From positions 29,618,501 through 29,682,500 of the forward strand of contig JASXTE010000005.1 in NCBI GenBank assembly GCA_030280995.1: a stretch of DNA of 64,000 nucleotides. Reading direction: 5' to 3'. The notes under the pieces were generated by a model that saw only the letters and a list, made by a program, of their open reading frames with translations, searched no databases and was not told where the DNA came from. The DNA comes from Hemileia vastatrix (taxonomy: Eukaryota; Basidiomycota; Pucciniomycetes; Pucciniales; Zaghouaniaceae). Below are positions 45,983 through 56,879 of the stretch, one piece after another. The number at the start of each line of letters is the position of its first letter. Position 1 is the stretch's first letter. Both the position numbers and the translations under genes were made by a program.

Positions 45983-47158
45983 TGTCAGCCTAGATATCCC
46001 TAGGACTGAGTATTTCTTATACTTAAAATAAGATAACCTTAAGTAAATTAAGTTTATATCTTAAAATTTAGGTTAAAACAATAATATATATGATTATATT
46101 ACATATATATATAATTATTACTCTATTATATAAATTATAGTTGTTTAAATAGCTTATCCATAGCCTAATAATACTTAATAAGGTGTAAATGTAGTCATAA
46201 TATATTTATCTTAAGTGATATTAAGTAATTATTGACATACATAAGTATATATGTATACATGAATCTCATATTCAGTGAAACATGCAGCATATTATGTATA
46301 ATTAGGTCTTTAAGTGGGTTTTAGCATCTTAATAGACTTTAAACTTTGTTTTTCTGATTATTTTAGGTCATATGGACATATCCAGTGGACTCACAACGCC
46401 TACAGAAGCATATACATCTATTTCAGGTGCATACACTCAGTTTGGACAACTTAATCTGCTTCCTTGGATGGATATTCACAGATTTATAGGTTGGGAGGTC
46501 ATTTCTGGGTTAATATGGATGCTTGGGGATGTTATTGGGGGCTTGGAAATTTTATTTGTTTCATTTATATGCTTTGGGTTTCATTATCTACTCTTTGGAT
46601 GAGTTATTTTACCTGTTTCTTTATGGTGTCTGCTTCTATCTGGATTTTCTATTTATGGTATGGGTCTGTGTTATCATTAATTGTGATGGAGGGTCCTTAC
46701 TGGAGGTCTGGGTGTTGAATCTGCTTGAATTGGATGCCATGCGGAGGTGATGGGCCCTCACAGTGCTTTAATTGCCAGGGATAGAAGTGACATCATCTGG
46801 ATTGAAGGTCTGTGCACTCCAGTGGATTTTGGTATAAGTAAAGAAGGATTTTGGTGGTTATTAGACATCACTTACTTACTAAAATTCAAATATACATTAT
46901 AAAACAATTATTATCATTCAGAAATATATTATAAAGCCTTTATAAATTGATATTATCATTATATAAGCTATAAATATATTCTATTTATCTATTTTCCACC
47001 ACTAGCACGCATTTAAATCCAAATATTGTGAGTTTTATTTGAGTATAACTATCTTATTAGTCTTCCCCTGAGGTTTAATCACTAAATCATTTATCAATAA
47101 GTAGTAGGACCATTAATAAATACTATTAAATCATAATTATATACTAGATACACTGACA
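45983..47158 (+). mobile_element. Solo LTR related to family S (copy 3)
   Basis: 1176 bp, starting TGTCAGCCTAGATATCCCTAGGACTGAGTA (two adjoining blocks also seen in copy 2) and ending CACTGACA. TGGTG flanks it on both sides (45978-45982 and 47159-47163). It inserted 5 bp from the end of the small inverted-repeat element. The interior differs strongly from copies 1 and 2, so it is a related but distinct subfamily. Open frames at 46372-46750 overlap in three phases and have no domain. Confidence 0.88.
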
Positions 47159-47234
47159 TGGTGCATAGCAATATACAATAATTATATTTGTATTACATGG
47201 AGTATAAATTATCTAGGAATTGAATAAAGATTCT

Positions 47235-49262
47235 CAGCCAGTTATTTTTATATATTTTTATTGGAAAATAAAGTGAAAAAAACATGGAACACTTCATATG
47301 AAATAAGTAATAAAATTAAGAAATACTGTTAGTTATGAGAGTCTTGATGGTAGAAACCTGTTTTTTATCAATAAAAAAATTAAATAAAATTAAGGAGAAA
47401 TGTATAAATTAAAAGTTTCATTTAATGAAGTTAGGAGGGAAAAGTTATGATTAGGTGTGAAAAATTTCAATGCTCAAATAAGAAGTATTAATTTTTTTTA
47501 TTATTTATGTATTTTAAAATATGTTTAATAGGAAAATATTTATTAAATTTCTCAATGCTCAAATAAGGTAAAGTATAATGTTTTATTTAATATGTATTTT
47601 AATATATATTAATTAAAAAGTGTCTAGTAGGAGAATAATTATTAAGTTAATTGATGCTCAAATAAGTTAAAGTTATATGTTTTATTTAATATTTATTATA
47701 ATTGTAAATGAAGTGAAGAGATTTTGTGAAAGACTTACCTCCTTATATATTGGAGAGGAAACCTATTGCCTTTCTCTAGTATGGCCATGATCCTTTGCCA
47801 AGCTACATTGAGGCAAGAGTGCTTCAAGCCAGTAGCCTATAGGGGCGAAGCCATGCAATAATCTCTCAATATTGCACTTGAAAATAGAGAGAGATGGTTT
47901 TAGTTGGGTAAAAAAAATTAACAATAAAAGAAAATCAAGTGAGAATTTAAGCAAAAAAATAAGAAATCAAAATTGATAAAATCACTAAGCAGTAACTTAC
48001 CAGCAAGAAAAAAAAGGAGATATGAGGAGCAATAGAAGAAAGAATATTGTGCCAAAGAAGGGGTGGAAAAAATTTGGAAAATCTTGCAAGTGATTTACCC
48101 AAGGTTCTCAAAAATAAATAACTCTAGCTAGATTTTCTCAAATTTCTCCACCTCCAAGCAAGAGTAATTTATTTTCAATATACTTGGGTAAATCTCTCAC
48201 TATATTTCAACTTTTTTTCACCTTTTTTCCACCCCTTCTTTGACAAAATATTCTTTTGGGAGGATTGCTCCTCCCATCTCCTTTTTTTTCCTGCTGGTAG
48301 GTTACTACTTACTAATTTTATTAATAATAATTTCTTATTTTTTTGCTAAAATTCTCATTTTATTTTCTTTTATTGTTAATTTTTTTTACTAAACTAAAGC
48401 CATCTCTCTCTTTTTCCTAGCTCAATATTGAGAGAATATTGCATGGCTGTGCCCTATTAGCTATTGGCTTGAAGAATTATTTCCTCAATGTAGCTTGGAA
48501 AAGGAGTATGGCCATACTGGAAAAAGGCAAAAGGTATCCTCTCCAATATATAAGGAGGTAAGTCTTTCACCAAATCTCCTCACTTAATTTGCAATTATAA
48601 TACATATTTAATAAAACATTATACCTTAGCTTATTAGAGCATCAAGTAATTTAATAATTCCTTTCCTATTGAGAACATTTTAATTAATAATATATTAAAA
48701 TATATATTAAACAAAACATAATACTTTAACTTATTTGAGAATTGAGAAATTTAAGAAATATTTTCCTATTAGGGGGTATCAAAGTTTAAAATTTGTAATT
48801 ATTTAAAAGGAAATTCACAACACGAAAAGAAAGCCAAAAAGTGGACATTAATTCTCAGTAGAAAGGTATTTTGAGAGCACAATATGGCATATTTAAAAAA
48901 ATAATCATGGTTGATTTGGTGAAAAATGAGGTATTTTGAAACGGAAGATTTCTAACTTTGATAACCCCTATTAAAATCATTTTAAAACACATAAATAATT
49001 AAAAAAAATAATACTTTTTATTTGAGCATTGAGATTTTTCATGCCTACTCATGACTTTTCCTTCCTAATTTTTTATAATGAAAATTTTTATTTTTATGTC
49101 TCTCCTTAATTTTATTTAATTTCTTTATTGATACAATTCAGGTTTCTACAATCAAGACTCTTATAACTAATTTTTTTTTAAATTTATTACTTATTTCATA
49201 TGGAGTGTTCCCCAGTTTTTTTTTGCTTTACTTATCATTAATAATATATATAAAAATAATTA
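47235..49262. repeat. 2-kb inverted repeat (large palindrome) with an 80-nt loop
   Basis: The left arm runs 47235 to about 48101 and the right arm about 48184 to 49262. Paired landmarks: TTCATATGAAATAAGTAATAAA (47298) with its reverse complement near 49188; GAGAGTCTTGATGGTAGAAACC (47338) with GGTTTCTACAATCAAGACTC (49140); CTCCTTATATATTGGAGAGG (47739) with CCTCTCCAATATATAAGGAG (48537); GATTTACCCAAG (48091) with CTTGGGTAAATC (48182). Arms look roughly 85 percent identical by eye. The right arm carries a 199-bp MITE absent from the left. Arms hold no identifiable gene. Confidence 0.9.
48771..48969. mobile_element. Harbinger-type MITE, 199 bp
   Basis: The left end AGGGGGTATCAAAGTT and the right end, on the reverse strand AGGGGTTATCAAAGTT, resemble the termini of the 8.95-kb element (AGGGGGTATCAATGTT). 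ATT flanks both sides (48768-48770 and 48970-48972), the same 3-bp duplication on the opposite strand as the AAT of the large element. No coding sequence. Probably mobilised by transposases of that family. Confidence 0.85.
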
Positions 49263-49345
49263 AATTTTAATTTATTACTTATTTCATATGAGGCTTTCCA
49301 GGGTTTTCTTTCTACTTATCTATAATATTATATAAAAATGAAATA
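49190..49345. repeat. Tandem duplication at the outer end of the palindrome
   Basis: TTTATTACTTATTTCATATG followed by a TTCC(C/A)-TTTTTT block occurs at 49180 and again at 49268, each followed by CTACTTATC/CTTTACTTATC-ATATATAAAAAT. Period about 85 bp. Confidence 0.7.
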
Positions 49346-49349
49346 ATTC

Positions 49350-50490
49350 ATCATTTTAATATTTATGTCAAATTTCTGAATTTAACTAATTCTATATTGG
49401 ATCCAATTGTCCAATTATGAATTTTCAGGACTTCATGCAATTGAAAGTGGACTGAATAATTATTTAATTGTTGGTTTCTTTGAATATAAGATGTTAAAAG
49501 ATTTAAAAGAGCTGGATCACAATGATTGGATAGTATTTTTGATGAAGATGATTCTTCATTCTCATTCAAAAGGGATTTTTGAGTAAGGTAAGTGTCAGAA
49601 GCTGATTTATCTTTTACAATAATTTTGTGCAATATTACACAACACATAATTAGATTCTTTAATTCACTGATATTCCAAAGGTGGAATGGTTTATTGATAC
49701 TTCTCCATTGAGATTTTAGTACACCAGAGGCATTTTAAATATTTTTGGGGGCTGCTTCTTGTAGCTTAGCATATTACTGCCTGGATTCATCCTGAGGGTG
49801 AAGAAATGTTTTTACAAGTGTTGACCATGATTGATAAATTCCATCTGCAAGATAATATCCTCAGGTATACTTATGTTTGCTTACTTTGAACCTTACCATA
49901 TCTTGTGTTTCATCAAGTAATTTGTGAAATATGAGGCTATGATAGAATATGTTGATATCATTTAGGGCACAGGAGAAATAAAAAAGTAGTGCCAAAAGCA
50001 TAAGTTTTTGCTTGCTACACCCTCTAACACCATATTTGGAGTATCTTCTTTTCCTTAAAACCATGAAACCCACACTTTAGGGAAGTCTTTCCAATCCCAG
50101 TTCATACCACCAATTGATTCTAAGCATCCAGGAAAGCCACATTTTTGTATTTTTTCAAGATTTTTTTTATTTCATATTTGGCTCACATAAGTATTCGGAT
50201 TCATAGAAATTTATAATATCATTAATAAAAATTTTAATTTTTAATAGCGCTGTGGATTCTACTCTTTGGATTTACTCATAGGTAAAATCTGCTGCTATAC
50301 CATAGGCAAGTTGGTGTAGGCAACAAGTTAAATTTTGGTGTGGTGTTAAACCTGGCTGCTTACAAAATCCTTGTGAATAGTAAAAAGTAGTGGAAAAGAA
50401 GATATAAAGCTTTTTGATATTATAAGATCTATAGATTAGTGTAATGAAACTCACTGTTTTCCATAACCAGTAGTACTTGTGCACTTGAAG
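49350..50490 (-). pseudogene. DDE transposase of the plant transposon protein type (PF04827-like)
   Basis: Minus-strand blocks in family order: GSLND-like ALNDINIFYHSLIFHKLLDE (49920-49990), KKRRYSKYGVRG (near 50035), a CLESIGGMNWDW-like block near 50110 and the C-terminal CCVILHKIIVKD (49615) with FQLHEVLKIHNW (49440). These are hallmarks of ALP1/HARBI-like nucleases found in plants and rust fungi. Stops and frameshifts between blocks, and the N-terminus is cut where gypsy-C begins. Partner of the SANT/NAM ORF at 44.5 kb. Confidence 0.75.
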
Positions 50491-50536
50491 ATCATGAAAG
50501 CCTGCTGGAGTTAGAGGTTCTGGTGAGGGATCTGGT

Positions 50537-51334
50537 TTGATTCCTGTTGATGATAAATCTGTTGGTGGTTCTGGTCATCTAGAATATTCAAGGACAAAGG
50601 TAGTGAAGCAAAGAGCTCACTTTGAGAGGCAGGTGATTTCTGGCCAATATACTGTTATGGAATCTGTCCTGAAAAGGATGAATCAGGGTCAGGTTTCCCT
50701 TACTTTTGGGGAGTTGTATGCTATCAGTCTTGGGTTGGCTTATAGGTAGAAAAAGTTGTTGACCAGGAGAAGGGTTTCTTCTGGGGAGGTAGAATACATT
50801 TGTGATTCTACTGAAAAACTTGGAGAGGGGTTTGAAACTTATTTTTCTGCACCTCTGGGTTATGTCAATGTCACTCTGAATTTCAGGGAAGCTAGGGCAT
50901 TGGTGGATTGAGGTTCTCAGATTAACCTGATTTCCTTGTTTGAGGCTACTCATCTGGGCCTCCCCATCAAAACAGGTATTGGCGGAAATTTAAGAGGGAT
51001 TGGTGGCCATGTCACTGAATTGGTTAGAACATCTGAATTTGTGATTTTAGATGTTGGTGGATCCTCAAAGAAGGTTCATTTTTATATTGCCAGAGGCACT
51101 GTAAAAGCTGTTTTGGGTGGGCCATTCTTGATGGATTTTCAAGAAAGAATTGGTTATCAGTTTGATGTTGGAATCATTTTGGAGCTGACTGGTGAAGATG
51201 AAAGGAGACTTCACATGAGGTTATCATCCCCTGGAGAGGATGGTTGGGAGACCAGGCCTGGTTTGTCTTCAATGTGTCAGTGCATGGATTGTTGTAGGAG
51301 AAGAAGAGAAGTGGGTGCCTCCTCTGGTTTTTAG
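50537..51334 (+). pseudogene. Gypsy-C gag-pol linker and aspartic protease
   Basis: One reading frame with few stops. Protease blocks: VNVTLNFREARALVD, then a stop codon exactly where Ser/Thr of the D-(S/T)-G catalytic triad should be, then GSQINLIS. Later the flap region (GIGGHVTELV) and the second signature KAVLGGPFLMDF (usually LGRPFL). Nonsense at the active site makes it inactive. A Cys-rich tail (CQCMDCCRRRR) follows. Confidence 0.8.
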
Positions 51335-51629
51335 GAGTGTGGCTCAGGCTCTGGAGGAAGTTTTTTTTTAGAGTGATAAGGGCTGATGGCACAAGTGCTA
51401 CAATCTCTCCCCAAGATGAGGAAATCCCAGGTTTTAGTAGGTCAGCTCTTTTTGGAGATATACAAAGTAGATTTTCAGCTTTCTCTTTTTAATGTTTCAC
51501 AAATCTGAAATTATTCTTCATATTTTTTATCAAGTATCTGTTCTCTTGCAAGATTTTCAATTATTTTTAATCAAAGTTCAAATTAGAAGATTGGTTATGT
51601 ATCTTTATTGAAAGATATACAGAAAAGCT

Positions 51630-52210
51630 GTGGAGTGGTGAGATTGTGGTCTAAAAGTAAGTCCTCCCAATTTTGAACCACTAGGGTTTCTTCTACACCT
51701 TTCAAAAACATTACTTTGGCCACGTCTGTGAGCATTGGGGAAACCCCTGGTTATTTTTGAAGTATAAGAGAAAACTCAAGAAAAGAAAAGAAAATTTTCA
51801 AGATAACTGAAGCAAATCAAGAAAAAAATCTGAAGAAAATCAAGAAAGAAGAAAAGAATTATTTTTGTGAAGATCAGCAAGATAAATATTTGGGCCTACA
51901 GCATGTGGCCAAACTGCAGGAATTTTTATAGGAAGAAGTTCAGCAAGATCAATTTTTGGGCCTCCGGCATGAGGATGAACTGCACAATTTTAGAAGATGT
52001 GATTCAGAGGAAGAATTAAGATTTGAAGATTTAGAAGATGGAAGTGAGGATGAAGATGTGGAATTGGGGAAACGTTTTGGAGTGGCGAGATTGGGGAACA
52101 AAAATAAGTCCTCCCAACTGTGCACCACTAGGGTTTCTTCTACACCTTTCAAAAACATTACCTGGGCTACAAATGTGAGCGATTGCAAAACCCTTGGTTT
52201 TTGTTCCAGG
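51630..52210 (+). repeat. Duplicated segment in the protease-RT linker
   Basis: About 125 bp at 51636-51760 (containing AGTAAGTCCTCCCAATTTTG and CACTAGGGTTTCTTCTACAC) recurs at 52085-52210. Between them, 51868-51930 and 51937-51990 form a second duplicated pair (CAGCAAGAT-AA-TTTGGGCCT). The linker grew by local duplication. Confidence 0.8.
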
Positions 52211-53629
52211 TTTAGTGGTGAAGACATCCTGAAGATCCTTCAAGTTGAAAGTGGAGCTGTAAATTATAAGAAGGTAGCACAGAAGAATAGGCCTGTCAAT
52301 TAGCCTATGCCTGTAGGTTTTAATCCTCATTTGAAGAGACCTCCTTTGTCAAGAGATCTGTACTGTACTCCTCTGGTGAATAATCCTCCTGATTTTGTGG
52401 ACACTGCTAGGGTGACTGTAGAAAGTCTTAAAGTTGTTAATTATTGTCCTGATGGATGGTTTTCTGATGAGGATATAAAGTTGTTGTTTCACGTTATTGG
52501 GCTGAGAGAGAAAGAGGTGGAATTTGTTGAGGAGGAAAGTGGTGTTTTGACATACTCTTATGGGGAAACTTACTTGATCTCTGTGGTTTGTCATGAACCT
52601 TGGCAAATCAAACCTATTCCAATTCCAGCAGCTATTAGGAATGATTTTTTAGAGATTGTTAGGGAAAGAGTCAAGACTGGTTTATATGAAAAATCAACAT
52701 CTAGTTACTCAAGTCCAGTTTTCTGTGTAAAGAAGCAGAATGGGAAGCTGAGGGTGGTGCATGATCTTAGGGCTTTGAATAGAGTCACTATTAAGGATGC
52801 AGGAATTTCCCAAAGTCCAGAGAACTTTGTGGAAGCTTTTTCTGGAAGGGTATGTAATGGTTTGGGAGATATTATGGGTGGTTATGATGAAAGGGAACTT
52901 CAAATTGATTCACAGCCACTTACAACTTTTGAGACTCCTCTGGGAAGATTTCAGCTCACTTGGTTGCCTCAAGGAGCAACTAATTCAGTGGCAGTATATC
53001 AAGCACAAATGGCTTGGATTTTAAAGGATGAGGTTCCTACTCATGCTGGAAATTTTATTGATGATGTTGGAATCAAAGGACCATGCACTAATTATGGGAA
53101 TAAGGTGATGAAGGAGAATGCCGGTATAAGGAGATTTGTTTGGGAATATGCAATTATTCTAGAGAGAGTATTGTTTAAAATTGAAGAGGCTGGTTGGACC
53201 ATTTCTGGGTCAAAGTTTTGTTTTTGTGTTCCTGCTCTGGAAATTCTGGGTCATGTTGTATGTAAGGAGGGAAAGATTATGGTAAAAAAGAAAGTTAATA
53301 AAATTCAATCATGGCCAAGGCCTAAAAATACTACTGAAGTCAGAAGATTTTTAGGTGTTTGTGTGTATGTCAGAATTTTTATTAAAGATTTTTCTTTATT
53401 GGCTTCAACTTTGAGGAAGTTGACCAGGAAAGACGCGGAGTGGGTATGGACTGAAGAGTATGAAGAGGCTTTTCAGAAGTTGAAGAAGGTTGTAGGTGAA
53501 GATATTATTCTTCACAAGTTGGATTATGGAGTGGGAGCTGGAAAAATTTATCTGGCAGTGGACTCATGTTATATTGCTCCTGGTGCTGTTTTTTCTCAGG
53601 AAGATAAAATGGGAGGGTTAGGCCAGTAA
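51956..53629 (+). pseudogene. Gypsy-C reverse transcriptase (long open frame)
   Basis: RNA-dependent DNA polymerase. The frame is open 52307-53629 (440 codons) and continues upstream in phase to 51956 with one stop at 52301. N-terminal acidic linker (EEELRFEDLEDGSEDED). RT: GLYEKSTSSYSSPVFCVKKQ, GKLRVVHDLRALN (palm), a decayed first Asp block (NGLGDIMGGYDERELQ, where the catalytic Asp can still be read), LGRFQLTWLPQGATNSV, and FIDDVGIKGP, a YxDD variant keeping both Asp. Thumb: EILGHVVCKEG, IQSWPRPKNTTEVRRFLGVC. All catalytic Asp codons survive, so this domain was under selection until recently. Confidence 0.9.
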
Positions 53630-53885
53630 GGTATTAGTCCGTGGTATTTAATGAGGTTGAATCTAGATATTCTCAACCTAAGTTGAAATTATGTGGTGTA
53701 GCAAAAATTCTGATGAAGATGCAAACTGTTTTTTGGGAGCAGAATTTTGAGATTCAGGTGGATAAAAAATATTTAACTCAAATAATCAATACACCTAGTC
53801 TCCCAAACACTCCAATGACTAAGTTGGTGGCATTTATTCAGCATTTTTCTTTTGACCTGGTACACAAACCTGGAAAAAGTTAAAC
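53630..53885 (+). pseudogene. Gypsy-C RNase H
   Basis: Readable as VVFNEVESRYSQPKLKLCGVAKIL and FEIQVDKKYLTQIINTPSLPN, ending with FSFDLVHKPGKS, the standard end of Ty3-type RNase H. The final Asp is in VDKK. Separated from RT by a stop at 53627. Confidence 0.85.
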
Positions 53886-54165
53886 AATTCCAGATGAATT
53901 ATGAAGGAGACCACCCAAGGATGAAGATTCAGACTCTGAAGAATTTGATAAAGATGTTCCACTTGTTAGGGCCAGAACAAAGGGTGCTGAAGATTTTTCT
54001 CTCCTCCCCCAAGAAACTAAACTGGATGATTATTCTCTCCTCAAAAGAGAGGTTAAAATGGCTGGTTCTGATCTTGATTCTGGTGATAACGATGTTTTTG
54101 TTGATTAAGATGGGGCTGTTGCTTGGGATGGCTCAAGATAGGAGAATGGTGTTTTTGTTGGTGAA

Positions 54166-55590
54166 ATGGATTCTCTTAAGACTCAGGGGAAAAGAAAGGA
54201 TGAACCAAAATTTAGGGATTGGTGTCCTGGATGGTCTGGTTGTGTTACTCATGTGTACACTGGTGATTTTGATGATAGGGTTGTACCCTTGGATGTTTTT
54301 TTGTTGGATTTTGAAGATGAGACCTGGGGTCAGACTGGGTTTTATTTAACTATGGTTGAATATCTGTTAACCTTGGAGAGGCCAGATATTTATAATGATG
54401 ATACTTGGGTGGCAATCAAGAAGAAGAGTCCTGGCTTTTATTTTTCAGCAAAGAGGTTGATGAGGAGGAGACATCCAAATCCTCAAGTGGTGGTGACTCA
54501 GAAGAAGGGTCAAGAATTGGTTTTGAAGTCTTTTCATGAAGACCTTGGTCATAGAGGCTTTGGGGAGACTTATAGAAGAGTAGCAGATAGATTTTGGTGG
54601 CCATGTTTGAAGTTGGCTGTGCAGGGTTGGGTTCAATCTTGTGAAGAATGTCAAAGAAGAAGTCACTTGAAACCTAAAAAGGTTGGCCTTGCTACTGGTG
54701 AATCAACTATGTTTGGAAGAGTCAGTTTGGATGCTGTCCATATTGAGGAGGGCAGGTATAAATACTTGATTGTTGCCAGGGATGATTTTTCTGGTTGGGT
54801 TGAGGCAGTGCCTCTGGTTAATTTACTTCCAAATATGTGTCAGAATTTTTGAAGAAGTAATGGGTGTTTAGGTATGGGTTGATGAAGTTGGTGACTGTTG
54901 ATGGTGGGCCAGAGTTTGGAGATGAATTAAAAGAAGCTGTAGCAAGTATTGGCTCCAACATCAGAGTGGCTACTCCTTATTATCCTGAAGCTGAAGGCAT
55001 GGTTGAAAGAGACCATCAAGTTATTGTGAATGATTTGGTTAAGATGTGTGGAGATAGTGCTGAAAAGTGGAGGCATTATTTACCCTTGGTGTTATTAGCT
55101 GGTAGGGTCACTGTGAAAAGGTCAACTTGCTATTCCCCTTATGAATTAATTTTTGGGCAGAAAGCTGTTCTACCAGTGGATTTGGAAGCTGTCTTTTTCT
55201 TGGAATTTTTTGGGATCATGTATGCTCAGCAGAAGGTTTGCTCTGTTCCAGGATGCAACTGTTGGAATGAAGAGAGGAATGTCAAGAGAAGGCATACTTT
55301 AGAATGATGAAGATAAAAAATAAACAGTCAGATACTGGGACAAGAAGTTGGCTCATAGACTTAGAAATTCCTTGAAACCTAGTTGTTTGATTTTGGTGTA
55401 TAATAGAAGTTTGGAGAGTCAGTGGGGAAAAATGTTTTCTGACAGATGGAATGGGCCTTACAGAGTCAGATCTCAGGTGTCTGGGGATTCTTATTTTTTG
55501 GAGGAGCTAGATGACACTGTCTTAATGAAGTGAGTGGCTGCTGATCAGGTGAAGAGATTTTATCCAAGAGGCACTAGAAGTGAGGAAGAT
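54166..55590 (+). pseudogene. Gypsy-C integrase
   Basis: Zinc-binding domain: HEDLGHRGFGETYRRV (two His) and SCEECQRRS (two Cys), complete. Core: VSLDAVHIEEG and VARDDFSGWVE (first Asp), VTVDGGPEFGDEL (second Asp), PEAEGMVERDHQ (Glu). C-terminal part at 55348-55590: YNRSLESQWGKMFSDRWNGPYRV and ADQVKRFYPRG. All zinc and DDE residues are present, but frames break at 54852, near 55300 and at 55533. No chromodomain seen, unlike gypsy-B. Confidence 0.9.
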
Positions 55591-55719
55591 TGATTCTGCA
55601 ATGAGGATAAACTATGGACCATTCTTTAAATTTTGTATTTTGGTGATGCTGAGCATCTTTTTTTGGAAACTTTTTTGTTAGAAGTTACCCATAGGTGGGG
55701 ATTCTAGATTTGATCTTGG

Positions 55720-56140
55720 AACTGTAGGGTTAACTGATGGGCTGGCTGCTATGTAAAAAAGTTACCCCAGATTGTCTGTTTCCAAACCATTCTCTTAATT
55801 TTTTTTAACCCTAGTATAAGTTTTTCTTCATAGGTTTTATTCCTCAATGACTTTAAACTGGAAATTAATTTGGTCTTCAAGTGCCAGACTCTTCATGCTT
55901 ATTGGTTTTGGTTTATGGTGTTGGATGTTGTGTTTTTGTTAAAGGGTACCCAGGGGAAGCTTCTAGATTTTATTTTAGTAAGTGTGGGGGTAACTGATGA
56001 GCTGGATGCTCTGTAGAACAGTTACCCCATAATGTCTGTTTCAGTTATTTTGTTTGTCCTAGTTGAATCCTAGTTCTGGTTTTTGTTATTCAGGTTTCTA
56101 GTCCACTATGACTTTAAACTGGCTTACTGGTTCAGGACTG
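55720..56140. repeat. Tandem pair of about 258 bp in the 3' region of gypsy-C
   Basis: Copies start near 55729 and 55987. Each has GTTAACTGATG(G/A)GCTGG...AGTTACCCCA, which can form a hairpin, then TGTCTGTTTC, a CCTAGT block and CTTTAAACTGG. It may contain the start of the 3' LTR; not resolved. Confidence 0.7.
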
Positions 56141-56394
56141 GCTTCTTTGGTTTTGGTGGTGGATCAATGGTGGTCTCCTATCATTTTTACTTATTGGAGG
56201 GAGCCCACCAAGTAATAATTTCCTTGGACTGGACTTTCTATGGAGCCAGACTTTTTTCTTTTTCTTTTATATTATTTTTGTGTCTATGGTTGTGTTAGAT
56301 AGTGGTTTTAATCTTTTTCTATTTTCTATTTTTTTTAAAATTTTTCATGGAGGTTATTAGGATATAAAAGCTGAGATATCAAAAATTATATTAT

Positions 56395-56680
56395 ATGGTG
56401 TCACCACATCAGGGTCACTTGGATGTTGGAAAGCATCGGTGCGGAAAGGCTCATCAATTCCGGGAAATTCTATTTTCTTTTTTTATTTCTATATCATTTT
56501 TATTATTAATTTCTATTTATTTCAGTTTTTCTTTATTTATATTATTTTTCTTATTTTATTTTTTTTATCTCAATTCATTTAAAAATTATTTAAATGTGTA
56601 TCCTCATCAAGGTGCACTTGGATGTGGGTAAGGTATCAGGGGATCAGCTCATCAATTGGCTGGGGGATACCATTTGTAAT
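56395..56680. repeat. Duplicated 65-70 bp segment
   Basis: CATCAGGGTCACTTGGATGT...GGCTCATCAATTCC at 56407 and CATCAAGGTGCACTTGGATGT...AGCTCATCAATTGG at 56606. Between and after them is AT-rich non-coding DNA to about 56870. Confidence 0.7.
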
Positions 56681-56879
56681 TATCATTTATCACATTTTAT
56701 TATTATTATTCATTTCATTTTAATTTCTCAGCTCATATTTTTGGGGAAATTTTGTTAATTATTTTTCAAGTTTTTTAGTATGATAGTAGTTTAAATAAAA
56801 AATAATAATAAAAAAAACTAATTTAATATATATATCTGTTATTATTTATTATTTATCTCTCTATTTAGTGAATTATTAA

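Larger units (their letters stand above)
44165..50490. mobile_element. Second PIF/Harbinger unit (plant-type), truncated and multiply interrupted
   Basis: The proposed left end is GGGCATCTCTAC at 44165, preceded by TTA (44162-44164), the typical PIF/Harbinger target duplication. A SANT/NAM-like ORF lies on plus at 44530-45580 and a DDE transposase of the plant transposon protein type (PF04827) on minus at 49350-50490, the usual two-gene content. The right end is missing where gypsy-C sequence starts near 50490. Insertions between the genes are listed separately. Confidence 0.6.
50490..56350 (+). mobile_element. Gypsy-C copy 1: 5'-truncated Ty3/gypsy element
   Basis: Begins inside the gag-pol linker: 50495-50570 equals the sequence at the very end of the window (63920-63990). 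It contains protease, a duplicated linker, a long open RT, RNase H and integrase, then a repeated non-coding 3' part. No 5' LTR. The RT frame is far better preserved than in gypsy-A and gypsy-B. Its LTR could not be defined with certainty. Confidence 0.85.

Noticed and set aside
46372..46750. Three overlapping frames with aromatic, membrane-like residues
   Set aside because: All inside a solo LTR; overlapping phases show composition, not coding.
51949..52330. Minus-strand frames over the gypsy-C linker
   Set aside because: Shadows of the plus-strand pol frame, which carries the recognisable RT.
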